This document shows positions 49,642 to 57,267 of a DNA stretch of 64,000 nucleotides, in pieces. The stretch is from Palsa-504 sp963790065. GTDB lineage: Bacteria; Actinomycetota; Actinomycetes; Streptosporangiales; Streptosporangiaceae. The notes beneath the pieces are model-generated. The model had not been told where the DNA came from and did not search any database. It saw nothing but the letters and a program-made list of their open reading frames with translations. The position numbers were made by a program, and so were the translations under genes. The DNA is taken from positions 372,001-436,000 of the forward strand of contig CAWBNK010000006.1 of the NCBI GenBank assembly GCA_963790065.1, written 5' to 3'. Within the stretch, counting starts at the first letter, position 1. The number at the start of each line of letters is the position of its first letter.

Positions 49642-50568
49642 TCAGCGCGCCGCGGTGAGCTCGGCGGTCGCCTTCTCGATATCCGACTGGTGCTTCAGCA
49701 GGATGTGCAGCGTGTTGACGACCAGCTCACTGCTGACCTGCTCGGCGCCGAGCAGCTGCAGGGTCTGGGCCCAGTCGATGGTTTCCGATACCGACGGCTT
49801 CTTCTTCAGCTCAAGCTGCCGCAGTGATCGCACCACGCCGGTGATCTGGCTGGTCAGCGTCTCGCTGATGCCCGGTACGCGGCTGAGGACGATCTCCTGC
49901 TCGCGCTCGACCGTGGGGTAGTCGATGTACAGGTACAGGCACCGCCGCTTGAGCGCCTCGGACAGCTCGCGCGAGTTGTTCGAGGTGAGGAAGACCAGCG
50001 GTGTCTGCACGCTGGTCACCGTGCCCAGCTCGGGAATGGAGACCTGGTAGTCGGAGAGCACTTCGAGCAGCAGGGCCTCGGTCTCGACGTCCAGCCGGTC
50101 CACCTCGTCGATCAGCAGGACGACCGGATCGGGGGCGCGGATCGCGGACAGCAGCGGCCGGGCCAGCAGGAACTCCTCGCTGAAGATGTCCGCCTCCAGC
50201 TCGGTCCATTCCACCTGCTCGGCCTGGCTGCCGGTGCGCTCGGCCTGGATGCGCAGCAGCTGCTTCTTGTAGTTCCACTCATACAGGGCCTTGGCCTCGT
50301 CCAGGCCCTCGTAGCACTGCAGCCGGATCAGCCGCATGCCGCTCATCAGGGCCACGCTCTTGGCCAGCTCGGTCTTGCCGGTTCCCGCGGGACCCTCGAC
50401 GAGCACCGGCTTGCCCAGCCGGTCGCCGAGGAACACCACGCTGGCGATCCGTTCGTTGGCCAGGTAGCCGACGTCCTTGAGCGATCGTCCGACCAGCTCG
50501 GGCGAAACGAATCGATGTGGCTGGCCGTCGGCCTGCTCGGCCCGGCCTGCATCGGATCGCCCGTTCAC
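49642..50568 (-). CDS. MoxR/CoxD-like AAA+ ATPase
   Basis: A 308-residue AAA+ ATPase closely similar to the one at 31550. Walker A is GPAGTGKTEL (about 57-66), Walker B VVLLIDEVDRLD, sensor 1 FLTSNNS; RLIRLQCYEGLDEAKALYEWNY is conserved. The VWA gene follows in the same operon. A start at GTG 50568 gives the same N-terminal length as the paralog and has AGAAGGGC upstream; frames to ATG 50607 or GTG 50670 add low-complexity residues. Transcription probably starts in the AT-rich region near 50720-50745, which carries a shared palindromic element. Confidence 0.9.
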   Translation of the reverse strand: MNGRSDAGRAEQADGQPHRFVSPELVGRSLKDVGYLANERIASVVFLGDRLGKPVLVEGPAGTGKTELAKSVALMSGMRLIRLQCYEGLDEAKALYEWNYKKQLLRIQAERTGSQAEQVEWTELEADIFSEEFLLARPLLSAIRAPDPVVLLIDEVDRLDVETEALLLEVLSDYQVSIPELGTVTSVQTPLVFLTSNNSRELSEALKRRCLYLYIDYPTVEREQEIVLSRVPGISETLTSQITGVVRSLRQLELKKKPSVSETIDWAQTLQLLGAEQVSSELVVNTLHILLKHQSDIEKATAELTAAR

Positions 50569-50727
50569 ACGCGCCCTGCCCTTCTGCCCGGCTCGCAAGG
50601 CCCGCATGGATCCGGCCCCGAGGCCGCGGCGCGGCCCGCCAGCTGCTTGAACCCAGAGGTCCTGTCCCACCGCGAAATCACGCCACGACGGCTACACCGG
50701 CTGGTTATGGTTGGCGATTCTACAATA

Positions 50728-50746
50728 ATCAAACTATAAGTGATCA
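50728..50746. promoter_or_regulatory. Shared operator-like element upstream of the AAA-VWA operon
   Basis: ATCAAACTATAAGTGATCA shares its first 14 bases exactly with the complement of the palindrome at 55191-55209, followed by GAT as in that element. On the minus strand a TAGAAT -10-like box lies just downstream. It is about 160 bases before the AAA gene. Confidence 0.55.
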
Positions 50747-50781
50747 CCTGGCCGGTCAAGCGTCCGGATGAGGCGGCGCCG

Positions 50782-51582
50782 TCAGCTGCCCTCGAAGGTG
50801 GGAGTGGTGTGCTCACGCCGGGCCTTGATGCCCTTGTGGATGTCGGCGGTGGCCATCGTCACCGGCTGGGCCAGCGCCTCCCACTGCAGCGCCAGCTCGA
50901 AGCCGCTCCTTGACCCCTGGGCCAGGCCCGCCTTAGTCAGCCGGGTTGCGATCGGCGCCGCATCCGCCACTCCCGCCGCCACCTCCAGGGCGCGGGTCAG
51001 CACATCGTCGGAGATCTCGCTGACCAGCCCCCAGGCCAGTGCCTCCTCGGCCGACACCACCCGCCCGGTGTACAGCATCTCACGGGCTCGCGGCATCCCC
51101 ACCGCCTCGGGCAGGAGCCAGCTCACGGCCATGCCGCCGTGGGTGCCGAGTTGCGTGAACGGTGCGCTGAACGTCGCGGACGGGGCGGCGTAGCGCAGAT
51201 CACAGGCCAGGGCCAGGCACAGGCCCGCCCCCACCGCCGGACCGTTCACCGCCGCCACCACCGGCACCGAGATGTTCTGCGGAGCCAGCCAGGCCCGGTA
51301 GAACGGCAGCATCTTGTCCCGCAGTCGGTCGGGGGTGTTATCGCTCAGATTCCCTTGATCCAGCCACGACAGATCCGCCCCGGAGCAAAACGCGCTCCCC
51401 TCCCCGGTGACCACCACGGCACGCAGGGACCGGTCGCCCGCTATCTTGTCCATCACGGTGACCCACGCCGACGTCAATTCCGTCGTCATCGCATTACGCA
51501 CTTGCGGCAGATTCAGGGTTACCAGCGCCACGCCCGGCGACGTCAGCCGAACATCGACAAGCTCCGCTAGCCTATTAGCCAT
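50782..51582 (-). CDS. Enoyl-CoA hydratase/isomerase family protein
   Basis: A 266-residue crotonase-fold protein. LNLPQVRNAMTTEL, the oxyanion loop GEGSAFCSGADLSWLDQGN and VNGPAVGAGLCLALACDLRYAAPSATFSAPFTQLGTHGGM are typical. The first catalytic Glu position reads FTQLGTHGG and the second WLLPEAVG, so the usual Glu pair is partly altered. The ATG at 51582 follows GGGCGGG; GTG 51591 is possible. It lies just upstream of the AAA-VWA operon on the same strand but the AT-rich promoter between them suggests separate transcription. Confidence 0.87.
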   Translation of the reverse strand: MANRLAELVDVRLTSPGVALVTLNLPQVRNAMTTELTSAWVTVMDKIAGDRSLRAVVVTGEGSAFCSGADLSWLDQGNLSDNTPDRLRDKMLPFYRAWLAPQNISVPVVAAVNGPAVGAGLCLALACDLRYAAPSATFSAPFTQLGTHGGMAVSWLLPEAVGMPRAREMLYTGRVVSAEEALAWGLVSEISDDVLTRALEVAAGVADAAPIATRLTKAGLAQGSRSGFELALQWEALAQPVTMATADIHKGIKARREHTTPTFEGS

Positions 51583-51972
51583 CCCGCCCACCCATCACGG
51601 CCGCGCCAGTCGCAGCCACCAGCACGAATCTTACGGATATTAAACAATAGTAACCAGGATTCGCGGCAAACAGTGGAGACTTCGATTGCAGTTTCCGCCG
51701 AAAGCGCGGGCGCTTTGAATCTACCCATCCGGGCCGCCGGCTTGGTTGTTAGCCGCCCACCGGCCCGGCTCACGATGCGTCGGCCCGGGCACAGACCGAG
51801 CCGATTACGCCGGTCCCGCGGCCGGCGCAAGCCGGCCTGACCAGCGCCGAGCCTGGCCCGCGGCACCGAACACCGCAGAGGCGAAGAGCCCAGCCGATCG
51901 CGCCGACCGAAGCTCACCTGCGACCCGGCCGTCCGCCGGTCCGTCCGCCCCGTATCCAGCCGCGGCGTGTGC

Positions 51973-52020
51973 TGAAACCAGGGTTTCACCACCCTGGAAC
52001 GTGCTGAAATCCGGGTTTCA
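51973..52020. repeat. Pair of related palindromes 32 bp apart
   Basis: TGAAACCAGGGTTTCA (51973-51988, perfect 7-base arms) and TGAAATCCGGGTTTCA (52005-52020, one mismatched pair) both follow GTGC. Their starts are exactly 32 bases apart, about three helical turns. They may be a double operator or a repeat element. Confidence 0.75.
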
Positions 52021-52077
52021 TTACGCTAGTGCCGCGCCCGAGACGTTCGCCGGGCCTATCCGGCCCGTCCGGCGCCC

Positions 52078-52121
52078 ACGCCAGCTCCTCAGGTGCCCTA
52101 CGCCAGCTCCTCAGGTGCCCT
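52078..52121. repeat. 22-bp tandem duplication
   Basis: A 22-base unit beginning ACGCCAGCTCCTCAGGTG occurs twice, identical, at 52078-52099 and 52100-52121, in non-coding DNA. Confidence 0.9.
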
Positions 52122-52595
52122 CGCGGTTGTCCGGCTGGCTTCGCGGCTGAAATTTCGGGGCGAACGTTGCGGCTGGGGCACTAGTTGGCTTGGGCGCCTC
52201 GGCCGTCCGGGTCCTCGGCCAGGGACGAGGCGCCCTCCTGACGGATGACCAGTTGGGCGCCACTCGCACCGCCCACCCCGTCTCAGCCTGCTCGCCGCTA
52301 TGTCCCGCCCACCCGGCTCGGCCCTGGCCGACGCCGATGCTGACCTGCGCGCTGCCTGGTCATGACCCGTTCCGGCGAGCAGACAACTGCTACGAGGTCG
52401 CCGAGGAACGGGACGAGCTCGAGCCCGCCTGGTCTTACCTGATCATCCGATTCAGCTGCGGCGCAGTCGAGGGCCGATCCGCAAGCGCTAACCGGAACGA
52501 TGTGCCATGGTGCGGCTCTTGTGGAGGGAGGCTGCGCCTGCCGGAGGCCCGCGCCTGGGCGGCGGTCCCTTCATGATCAAGCCCGAATGGGCTGG

Positions 52596-52654
52596 TTTCA
52601 TGATCGCGGGCAGCTTTGGTCGGTATTTGGCTCAAACTGCCCGCGATCATGAAA
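52596..52654. repeat. Perfect 18-bp inverted repeat (MITE- or REP-like)
   Basis: TTTCATGATCGCGGGCAG (52596-52613) is followed after 23 bases by its exact complement (52637-52654). A shorter TTCATGATCA copy lies at about 52570. It would fold into a long hairpin. No gene is nearby on either side for over 900 bases, so a simple terminator role is unlikely; a miniature mobile or repetitive element is more plausible. Confidence 0.7.
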
Positions 52655-53826
52655 GTGGCGTGGGCTCCGGGGCTGAGAGCGCGGCGGCTGGGGCGGGAGC
52701 AACGACTGAGGTTCCAGGGCCTGGCCGCCAGGCAGTCAACCATAAGAGCCGCACCCATGTGCCATCGGTCCGGCCTCAGCAACGGCTGGACCACGCGCAA
52801 GGTGGTTTACCGGCGGTACCGTCGACTGCCAGCTGTCCGAGGCTAGCCCAGTGGCCTGTTCGTATAAACATCGCGTTCGCTGGTCGGGCTTAAATGTCGT
52901 GGTCTTATCCCGGCGCCGGTGATCGCAGTGAATGCGCTCCGGAGTCGAGCTGTACCGGACAATAATCTTCCGGCCAGGAACGGCGAACGCAGACCGCCAT
53001 GGCGCAGCTTAGCGCCAATAAGGCTGCCGCTTTTCCTGAGCCATGCCATGAAAGGCGGCGGCGTTTTCCAGCCGAGTCAGGGAACCGCCCGGCCGGAAGG
53101 CGACAACGCGAGCCGAAGCAGGCACAGGCAGCGGGCCAAGGCAGCGCACGCAAGCAACGGGCACAGGCCAGGAACCAGAGCAGGCACAGGCCAGGAGATG
53201 GAGACGCGCCACAGGGCCGGAGGCGCGCCACACGGCCGGAGGCGCCCGTCGTTCCGGCCGCGCCACCCTCACCCCGGCGGCCTTCCGGCCGCGCGACTCC
53301 CCCCGGCGGCCTTCCGCCGCGCCACCTTGACCCCCCGGACAGCTTTCCGTCCGCACCACCTCCGACCCGACCCGGTTCGGACACCCAGCAGGGCCCGCAC
53401 CGGATCTCGCCCCGCTTCCGAAGGCCCGGCCGGATAAACCCCATCGAAAATGGCTCCGATTTCGCTTGCCGCCGATCCCGGGCTGTCATTTGACTCATGG
53501 TCGACGCTTGGAGAATCGTCAATATTTAACCGGGCCCGCCCGCCGGAGGGAGATTCAGGCTCCCGTCATTGCTTGGTGGATACCACAAAACTCATTTGTC
53601 ACTTCCGCGCCGGATGGCGTTAAGCGCGGATCTGCAGTTCCGGCAGCCGGCCGCACCGGACCTCACCGGCCCCGCACCGGTCCCGCACCCGCATCGGCCG
53701 GGATCGGTCTGCCCCGGTCAGACGAACCGGCGGCCAGGGCGATAGCAGATGCGTTCCCGGATGGTGCTCGCCTGTCCGGGCGAGCATCCGGTGACGCGCC
53801 ATCGTCCTGGCCGCCGTCGGAAGGTG

Positions 53827-53856
53827 AGCCGCCGCGCCGCAAGCGGCGCGGCGGCT
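53827..53856. terminator. Strong terminator-like hairpin of substrate-binding protein C gene
   Basis: AGCCGCCGCGCCGC (53827-53840) pairs with 53843-53856 in a 14-bp stem with a minimal loop, 6 bases beyond the stop of the minus-strand gene. Confidence 0.75.
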
Positions 53857-53861
53857 GGGGA

Positions 53862-55115
53862 CTAACTAGCGGCGTAGAGGATGTCGTACGGCCCCTGCTT
53901 CAGCGTGCACTCCTTGAGCGAAGCGCTCGGGAAGCCGTTGTGGACCGCGGGGGTGGCGGTCCAGTTCAGGTTCAGGCCCGTGACGTTGGTCGGCATGCTG
54001 GACGTGGCGGCGAGCACGGCGGCCAGCTTGGTCCCGTCCAGCGAGTTGGCCTTCTCGACCGCCCACTTGACCGCGAGCAGGTCGAAGTAACCGGTCACGA
54101 TGCCCGCGGTCTGCGAGTTCAGCCCGATCTTGGCCTTGGACGCCTCGAGCAGCGCCGTGTTCTCCGGCGTCAGCAACGTGGAGGTCGGCTGTCCAGGCGT
54201 GTAGGAGATGTCGCACCCGTCGACCGCACCAGGCGGGAGCTGGGCTTCAGTGACACCGAAGTCATTCAGACCGCCCCAGCCCACGACCACCGGGTTCCAG
54301 CCGATCTGCTTGATGCCCTGGACCATGGCCGTGATGCCGGTGAACCCGGTCGGGAACAGCGTCTTGATCCCGGCTTCCTTGGCCTGGGTCAGCGGGGTGG
54401 TCAGGTCGATGGCGGTGGGGGAGTAGGTGATCGTCTTGACGAAGGTCAGCCCGGCCGCCTTGGTGTCGGCCTCGGCGTCAGCGGCCAGTTCGACGCTGAA
54501 CGAGGTCCCGTCGCTGATGATCCCGATATCGTTGTCGTTGTGCGACTTGGCCCAGTTCACCATCAGCTGGGCATACTGGGCGTTCGACGGCCCGGTGCTG
54601 AAAGCGGTCGGGTTCTGCGCCGCGTTGAACAGGGCGTAGGCACCGTCACCGTTGACCACCAGGGTCTTCTGCTCCATGAAGTACGGCTGGATCTGGTTCT
54701 GGGCCGAGGAGAACGAGTCGTTGACGATGATCACGTCGCCCTGCGCCACGAGCTGGCGGGCGATGCCCAGCGAGGTCGCGGGGTCGCCCTTGTCGTTGTA
54801 GTTGGACAGCGAGAACTTGTGACCGCACACGCTGTCGTGCGCGTTGAAGTAGTTGACCTCAATGGTGGACTCGATCTGCGTCAGCGTGCCCGACGTGGCG
54901 GTCGGTCCGCTCAGCGGCTCGATATTGGCAATCTTGATCGGGCCCGACGGGATGTTGGAGCACAGGCTCCCTCCCGCCGAGGTGCTGCTGCCGCCTGAGG
55001 CGGCGGTGCTTGATGAGCCGCTCGAGCTGCACGCCGCCACCCCCAGCGCGAGCACTGTCCCGACCACGAGGGGTAGGAACTTGCGACGGAAACCAGCCAT
55101 GCACGACTGCCCCAT
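53862..55115 (-). CDS. ABC transporter substrate-binding lipoprotein C
   Basis: A 417-residue type I binding protein with a lipoprotein signal (lipobox VAAC, Cys29) and a Ser/Ala/Gly linker. The start at 55115 has AAAGGAG upstream. The mature sequence is very similar to protein A (10581): both contain SHNDND, GTSFSVELA, TITYSPTAIDLTTPLTQAK, and the same 17 last residues. The stretch IKTLFPTGFTG is shared by both and is nearly kept in B. No permease is adjacent; the VWA gene is divergent, sharing a promoter region with a perfect palindrome. The ligand is unknown. Confidence 0.92.
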   Translation of the reverse strand: MGQSCMAGFRRKFLPLVVGTVLALGVAACSSSGSSSTAASGGSSTSAGGSLCSNIPSGPIKIANIEPLSGPTATSGTLTQIESTIEVNYFNAHDSVCGHKFSLSNYNDKGDPATSLGIARQLVAQGDVIIVNDSFSSAQNQIQPYFMEQKTLVVNGDGAYALFNAAQNPTAFSTGPSNAQYAQLMVNWAKSHNDNDIGIISDGTSFSVELAADAEADTKAAGLTFVKTITYSPTAIDLTTPLTQAKEAGIKTLFPTGFTGITAMVQGIKQIGWNPVVVGWGGLNDFGVTEAQLPPGAVDGCDISYTPGQPTSTLLTPENTALLEASKAKIGLNSQTAGIVTGYFDLLAVKWAVEKANSLDGTKLAAVLAATSSMPTNVTGLNLNWTATPAVHNGFPSASLKECTLKQGPYDILYAAS

Positions 55116-55190
55116 GTGTCGCTCCTTTCGCGGCCGTTCACGGATTTAGGCCTCTAACCATAGCGTTTTTAGCGTGACACGTCGATAACC

Positions 55191-55209
55191 ATCAAACTTA
55201 TAGTTTGAT
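55191..55209. promoter_or_regulatory. Palindromic operator upstream of binding protein C
   Basis: ATCAAACTTATAGTTTGAT has perfect 8-base arms around a 3-base centre, 76 bases before the start of the binding protein gene. Its complement shares 14 contiguous bases with the element at 50728. Confidence 0.65.
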
Positions 55210-55252
55210 AACGATTTGACCTAGAGTCACCATAAGGCGGCCGGCTGGAGCC

Positions 55253-55315
55253 CCGGTCCAGGCCTGCTGGCAGTCCGGTCCAGGCCTGCCGGCAGTCCGG
55301 TCCAGGTCTGCTGGC
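55253..55315. repeat. 22-bp tandem repeat, three units
   Basis: CCGGTCCAGGCCTGCTGGCA plus GT is repeated at 55253-55274, 55275-55296 (one change) and 55297-55315 (partial, one change). It lies directly next to the palindrome at 55191, in non-coding DNA. Confidence 0.88.
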
Positions 55316-55695
55316 GCCGAGCCGCCCTCAAGCTGAGCGCGATGTGAGGCGGAGGCGATCACGGCGCGGACGGCAGCGTCCGGAACGCCGTCCCACGGAG
55401 CTCCGGCGGACACAGGTGACCGGCCAGACATGCCCGCGGCCAGGTGAGCGTCAGGCCACCGACCTGCTCCCGCCGAGGTCACGGCCGACGAGCTGCCACG
55501 GCCGGACGAGCCGCCGCACCGCGCCTGGCCGTCGCCCGGGTCGGCCACGGACCGTCACCGCCAGGCGGCCCTGGCTGACCCGGGCGGTCACGGCTTAAGC
55601 TGCCGTCGCAGGCTCAAGGCGTCATCCCCAGGTCCAAGGCGCTACCCCAGGCTCCGCGGTGCTCAGGTTGACCGGTCTGCCCAGTGCTAAGTACT

Positions 55696-55709
55696 TTGAT
55701 AGTTATCAA
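55696..55709. promoter_or_regulatory. Dyad in the VWA promoter
   Basis: TTGATAGTTATCAA is a dyad with perfect 6-base arms and a 2-base centre, about 50 bases before ATG 55759. It is AT-rich and resembles in composition the elements at 55191 and 50728, but is not the same sequence. Confidence 0.5.
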
Positions 55710-55758
55710 GTTATTAGCGGTAAACGCGATCGCGTACTCGGAAGGTGACCGGTCACCC

Positions 55759-57195
55759 ATGCTTGCCGCCCTCGAAGGCATGATCACCGAGCTGCGCCAG
55801 ATCGGCGTCCCGATCTCGATGTCCGAGAAGATCGATGCGGTCCGGAGCCTGAACTACCTGCCGCTCGCCGAGCGCAACGGCGTCAAGTCCGCCCTGCGCG
55901 CGGCGCTGGTCAAGGACCACGATCACGAGCTCGCCTTCGACGCCCTCTTCGACCTCTACTTCTCCCCGGCGGCCGGCTCCCTGGCGGCCGACGCCGCCGA
56001 CGCAGAAGCCGACGCGGAAGCGCGGCAGGCCGCCCAGCCCGGCGCAGGCGAAGGCCAGCCCGGAGCCGGGAGCGGGGGCGGCGGCTCGATGGGGTCGCTC
56101 GACGACGCGGCCCTGACCGAATTGCTGCTCAACGCCCTGCGCGACGGGAACGAGGTCATGCTGCGCACCATTGCCGGCATGTTCGTGGACCGGCACGCCG
56201 CGATCGAGCCCGGCCGCCCGGTCGCGGGCACCTACTACGTGTTCCGCACGCTGCGCGCCGTGGATCCCGACCGGCTGCTCGCCCGTCTGGTCGACAACCC
56301 AGAGCAAGCCGGTGAACAGGCCGGCCTGCTCCGCCGGCTGCAGGTCGAGAAGTACGAGGCCCAGCTGCAGCGATTCCGCCAGGCCGTGGAGGCCGAGGTG
56401 CGCCGCCGCTTGGTGGACGACCGCGGCGCCGCGGCCGTGGCCCGCACCTTGCGCCGCCCGCTGCCCGAGGACGTCGACTTCCTGAACTCCTCGCGCGAGC
56501 AGATCGTCGCCATGCGCGGCGTGATCGAGCCGCTCACCCGGCGGCTGGCCTGGCTGGCCGCCAAGCGCCGGCACCGGCGCCGCGGCGCCCTGGACTTCCG
56601 GCGCACCATACGCGAGTCCCTGAGCTCCGGGGGAGTGCCGGTGCAGCCCATATTCCGCAAGCCCCGGCCCTCCAAGCCCGAACTAATCGTGCTGGCCGAC
56701 ATCTCCGGATCGGTCTCCACCTTCGCCGCGTTCACGCTGCAGCTGATGTTCGCGCTGCGCTCGCAGTTCTCCCGGGTCCGCAGCTTCGTGTTCGTCGACG
56801 GCATCGACGAGGTCACCGACGTCCTGCAGCACGCGCCGGACGTCATCGACGCCACCCGGCACATCAACGCCAACGGCAGCGGCGTGTGGCTGGACGGCCG
56901 TTCGGATTACGGCCACGCGCTCGAGTCGTTCTGGGACCACTGGGGTGAGCAGGTGCGCAGCCGCACTACCGTCATCGTGCTCGGCGACGCCCGCAGCAAC
57001 TACCACGATCCGGCCGAGCGCGTGCTGAAGGCCGTCCAGGCCAAGGCCGCCCACCTGTTCTGGCTTAACCCCGAGCCGAAGGCCGCCTGGAACAGCGGCG
57101 ACTCGGTGATCGCCAGGTACCAGCCGTTCTGCGACGCGGTGCACGAGTGCCGGAACCTCCGCCAGCTGCGGCACTTCGTGGAGGAACTCGACTAG
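55759..57195 (+). CDS. CoxE-like VWA-domain protein (orphan)
   Basis: A 478-residue paralog of the VWA protein at 48231: both start with a glutamate-rich helix (LEGMITELRQIGVPISMSEKIDA) and share VKSALRAALVKDHDHELAF. The VWA metal site is DISGSVSTFAAF (D314). A Gly/Ala-rich insertion lies at about 75-115, and the C-terminal HLFWLNPEPKAAWNSGDSV is conserved. ATG 55759 is chosen, with GGAAGG about 12 bases upstream, because similarity begins there. No AAA gene is adjacent; the lone AAA ATPase at 31550 is a candidate partner. A terminator hairpin follows at 57200. Confidence 0.92.
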   Translation: MLAALEGMITELRQIGVPISMSEKIDAVRSLNYLPLAERNGVKSALRAALVKDHDHELAFDALFDLYFSPAAGSLAADAADAEADAEARQAAQPGAGEGQPGAGSGGGGSMGSLDDAALTELLLNALRDGNEVMLRTIAGMFVDRHAAIEPGRPVAGTYYVFRTLRAVDPDRLLARLVDNPEQAGEQAGLLRRLQVEKYEAQLQRFRQAVEAEVRRRLVDDRGAAAVARTLRRPLPEDVDFLNSSREQIVAMRGVIEPLTRRLAWLAAKRRHRRRGALDFRRTIRESLSSGGVPVQPIFRKPRPSKPELIVLADISGSVSTFAAFTLQLMFALRSQFSRVRSFVFVDGIDEVTDVLQHAPDVIDATRHINANGSGVWLDGRSDYGHALESFWDHWGEQVRSRTTVIVLGDARSNYHDPAERVLKAVQAKAAHLFWLNPEPKAAWNSGDSVIARYQPFCDAVHECRNLRQLRHFVEELD

Positions 57196-57199
57196 AAGC

Positions 57200-57249
57200 A
57201 CCACGGCCCGTTCGGCAGAAGATCTTTACTGTGCCGAACGGACCGTGGT
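57200..57249. terminator. Bidirectional terminator-like hairpin
   Basis: ACCACGG, one mismatched base and CCGTTCGGCA (57200-57217) pair with 57232-57249, leaving a 14-base loop. It lies between the convergent VWA and VOC genes. Confidence 0.85.
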
Positions 57250-57267
57250 CACTGCGGTCAGTTCGGG

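Larger units (their letters stand above)
51583..53861. other. 2.3 kb gene-poor, repeat-rich stretch
   Basis: No reading frame here has recognisable family similarity. The frames that remain open are low-complexity Pro/Arg/Ala products of GC-rich DNA. Visible structure: an AT-rich promoter patch for the enoyl-CoA hydratase gene (51630-51660), two related palindromes (51973-52020), a 22-bp duplication (52078-52121), an 18-bp inverted repeat (52596-52654), and degenerate GCAGGCACAGG repeats (about 53110-53200). It looks like a decayed or insertion-derived region. Confidence 0.5.
55116..55758. other. Divergent control region between binding protein C and VWA gene
   Basis: No gene was recognised. 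It contains the palindrome at 55191-55209, a 22-bp triple repeat at 55253-55315, GC-rich DNA without fold character to about 55680, and the AT-rich VWA promoter with a second dyad at 55696-55709. The VWA frame is open upstream to 55684 but lacks similarity before 55759. Confidence 0.45.

Noticed and set aside
52190..52576. 128-codon plus-strand frame in the gene-poor stretch
   Set aside because: It has no convincing RBS or recognised family. The segment with several Cys residues could be a relic, but evidence is too weak for a gene.
51583..53861. CRISPR array or phage remnant in the gene-poor stretch
   Set aside because: Repeats are short duplications and palindromes without regular spacing; no Cas, integrase or phage gene was seen.
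53466..54998. 510-codon plus-strand frame opposite binding protein C
   Set aside because: It is antisense to a strongly conserved lipoprotein gene and shows only Arg/Gly-rich nonsense.
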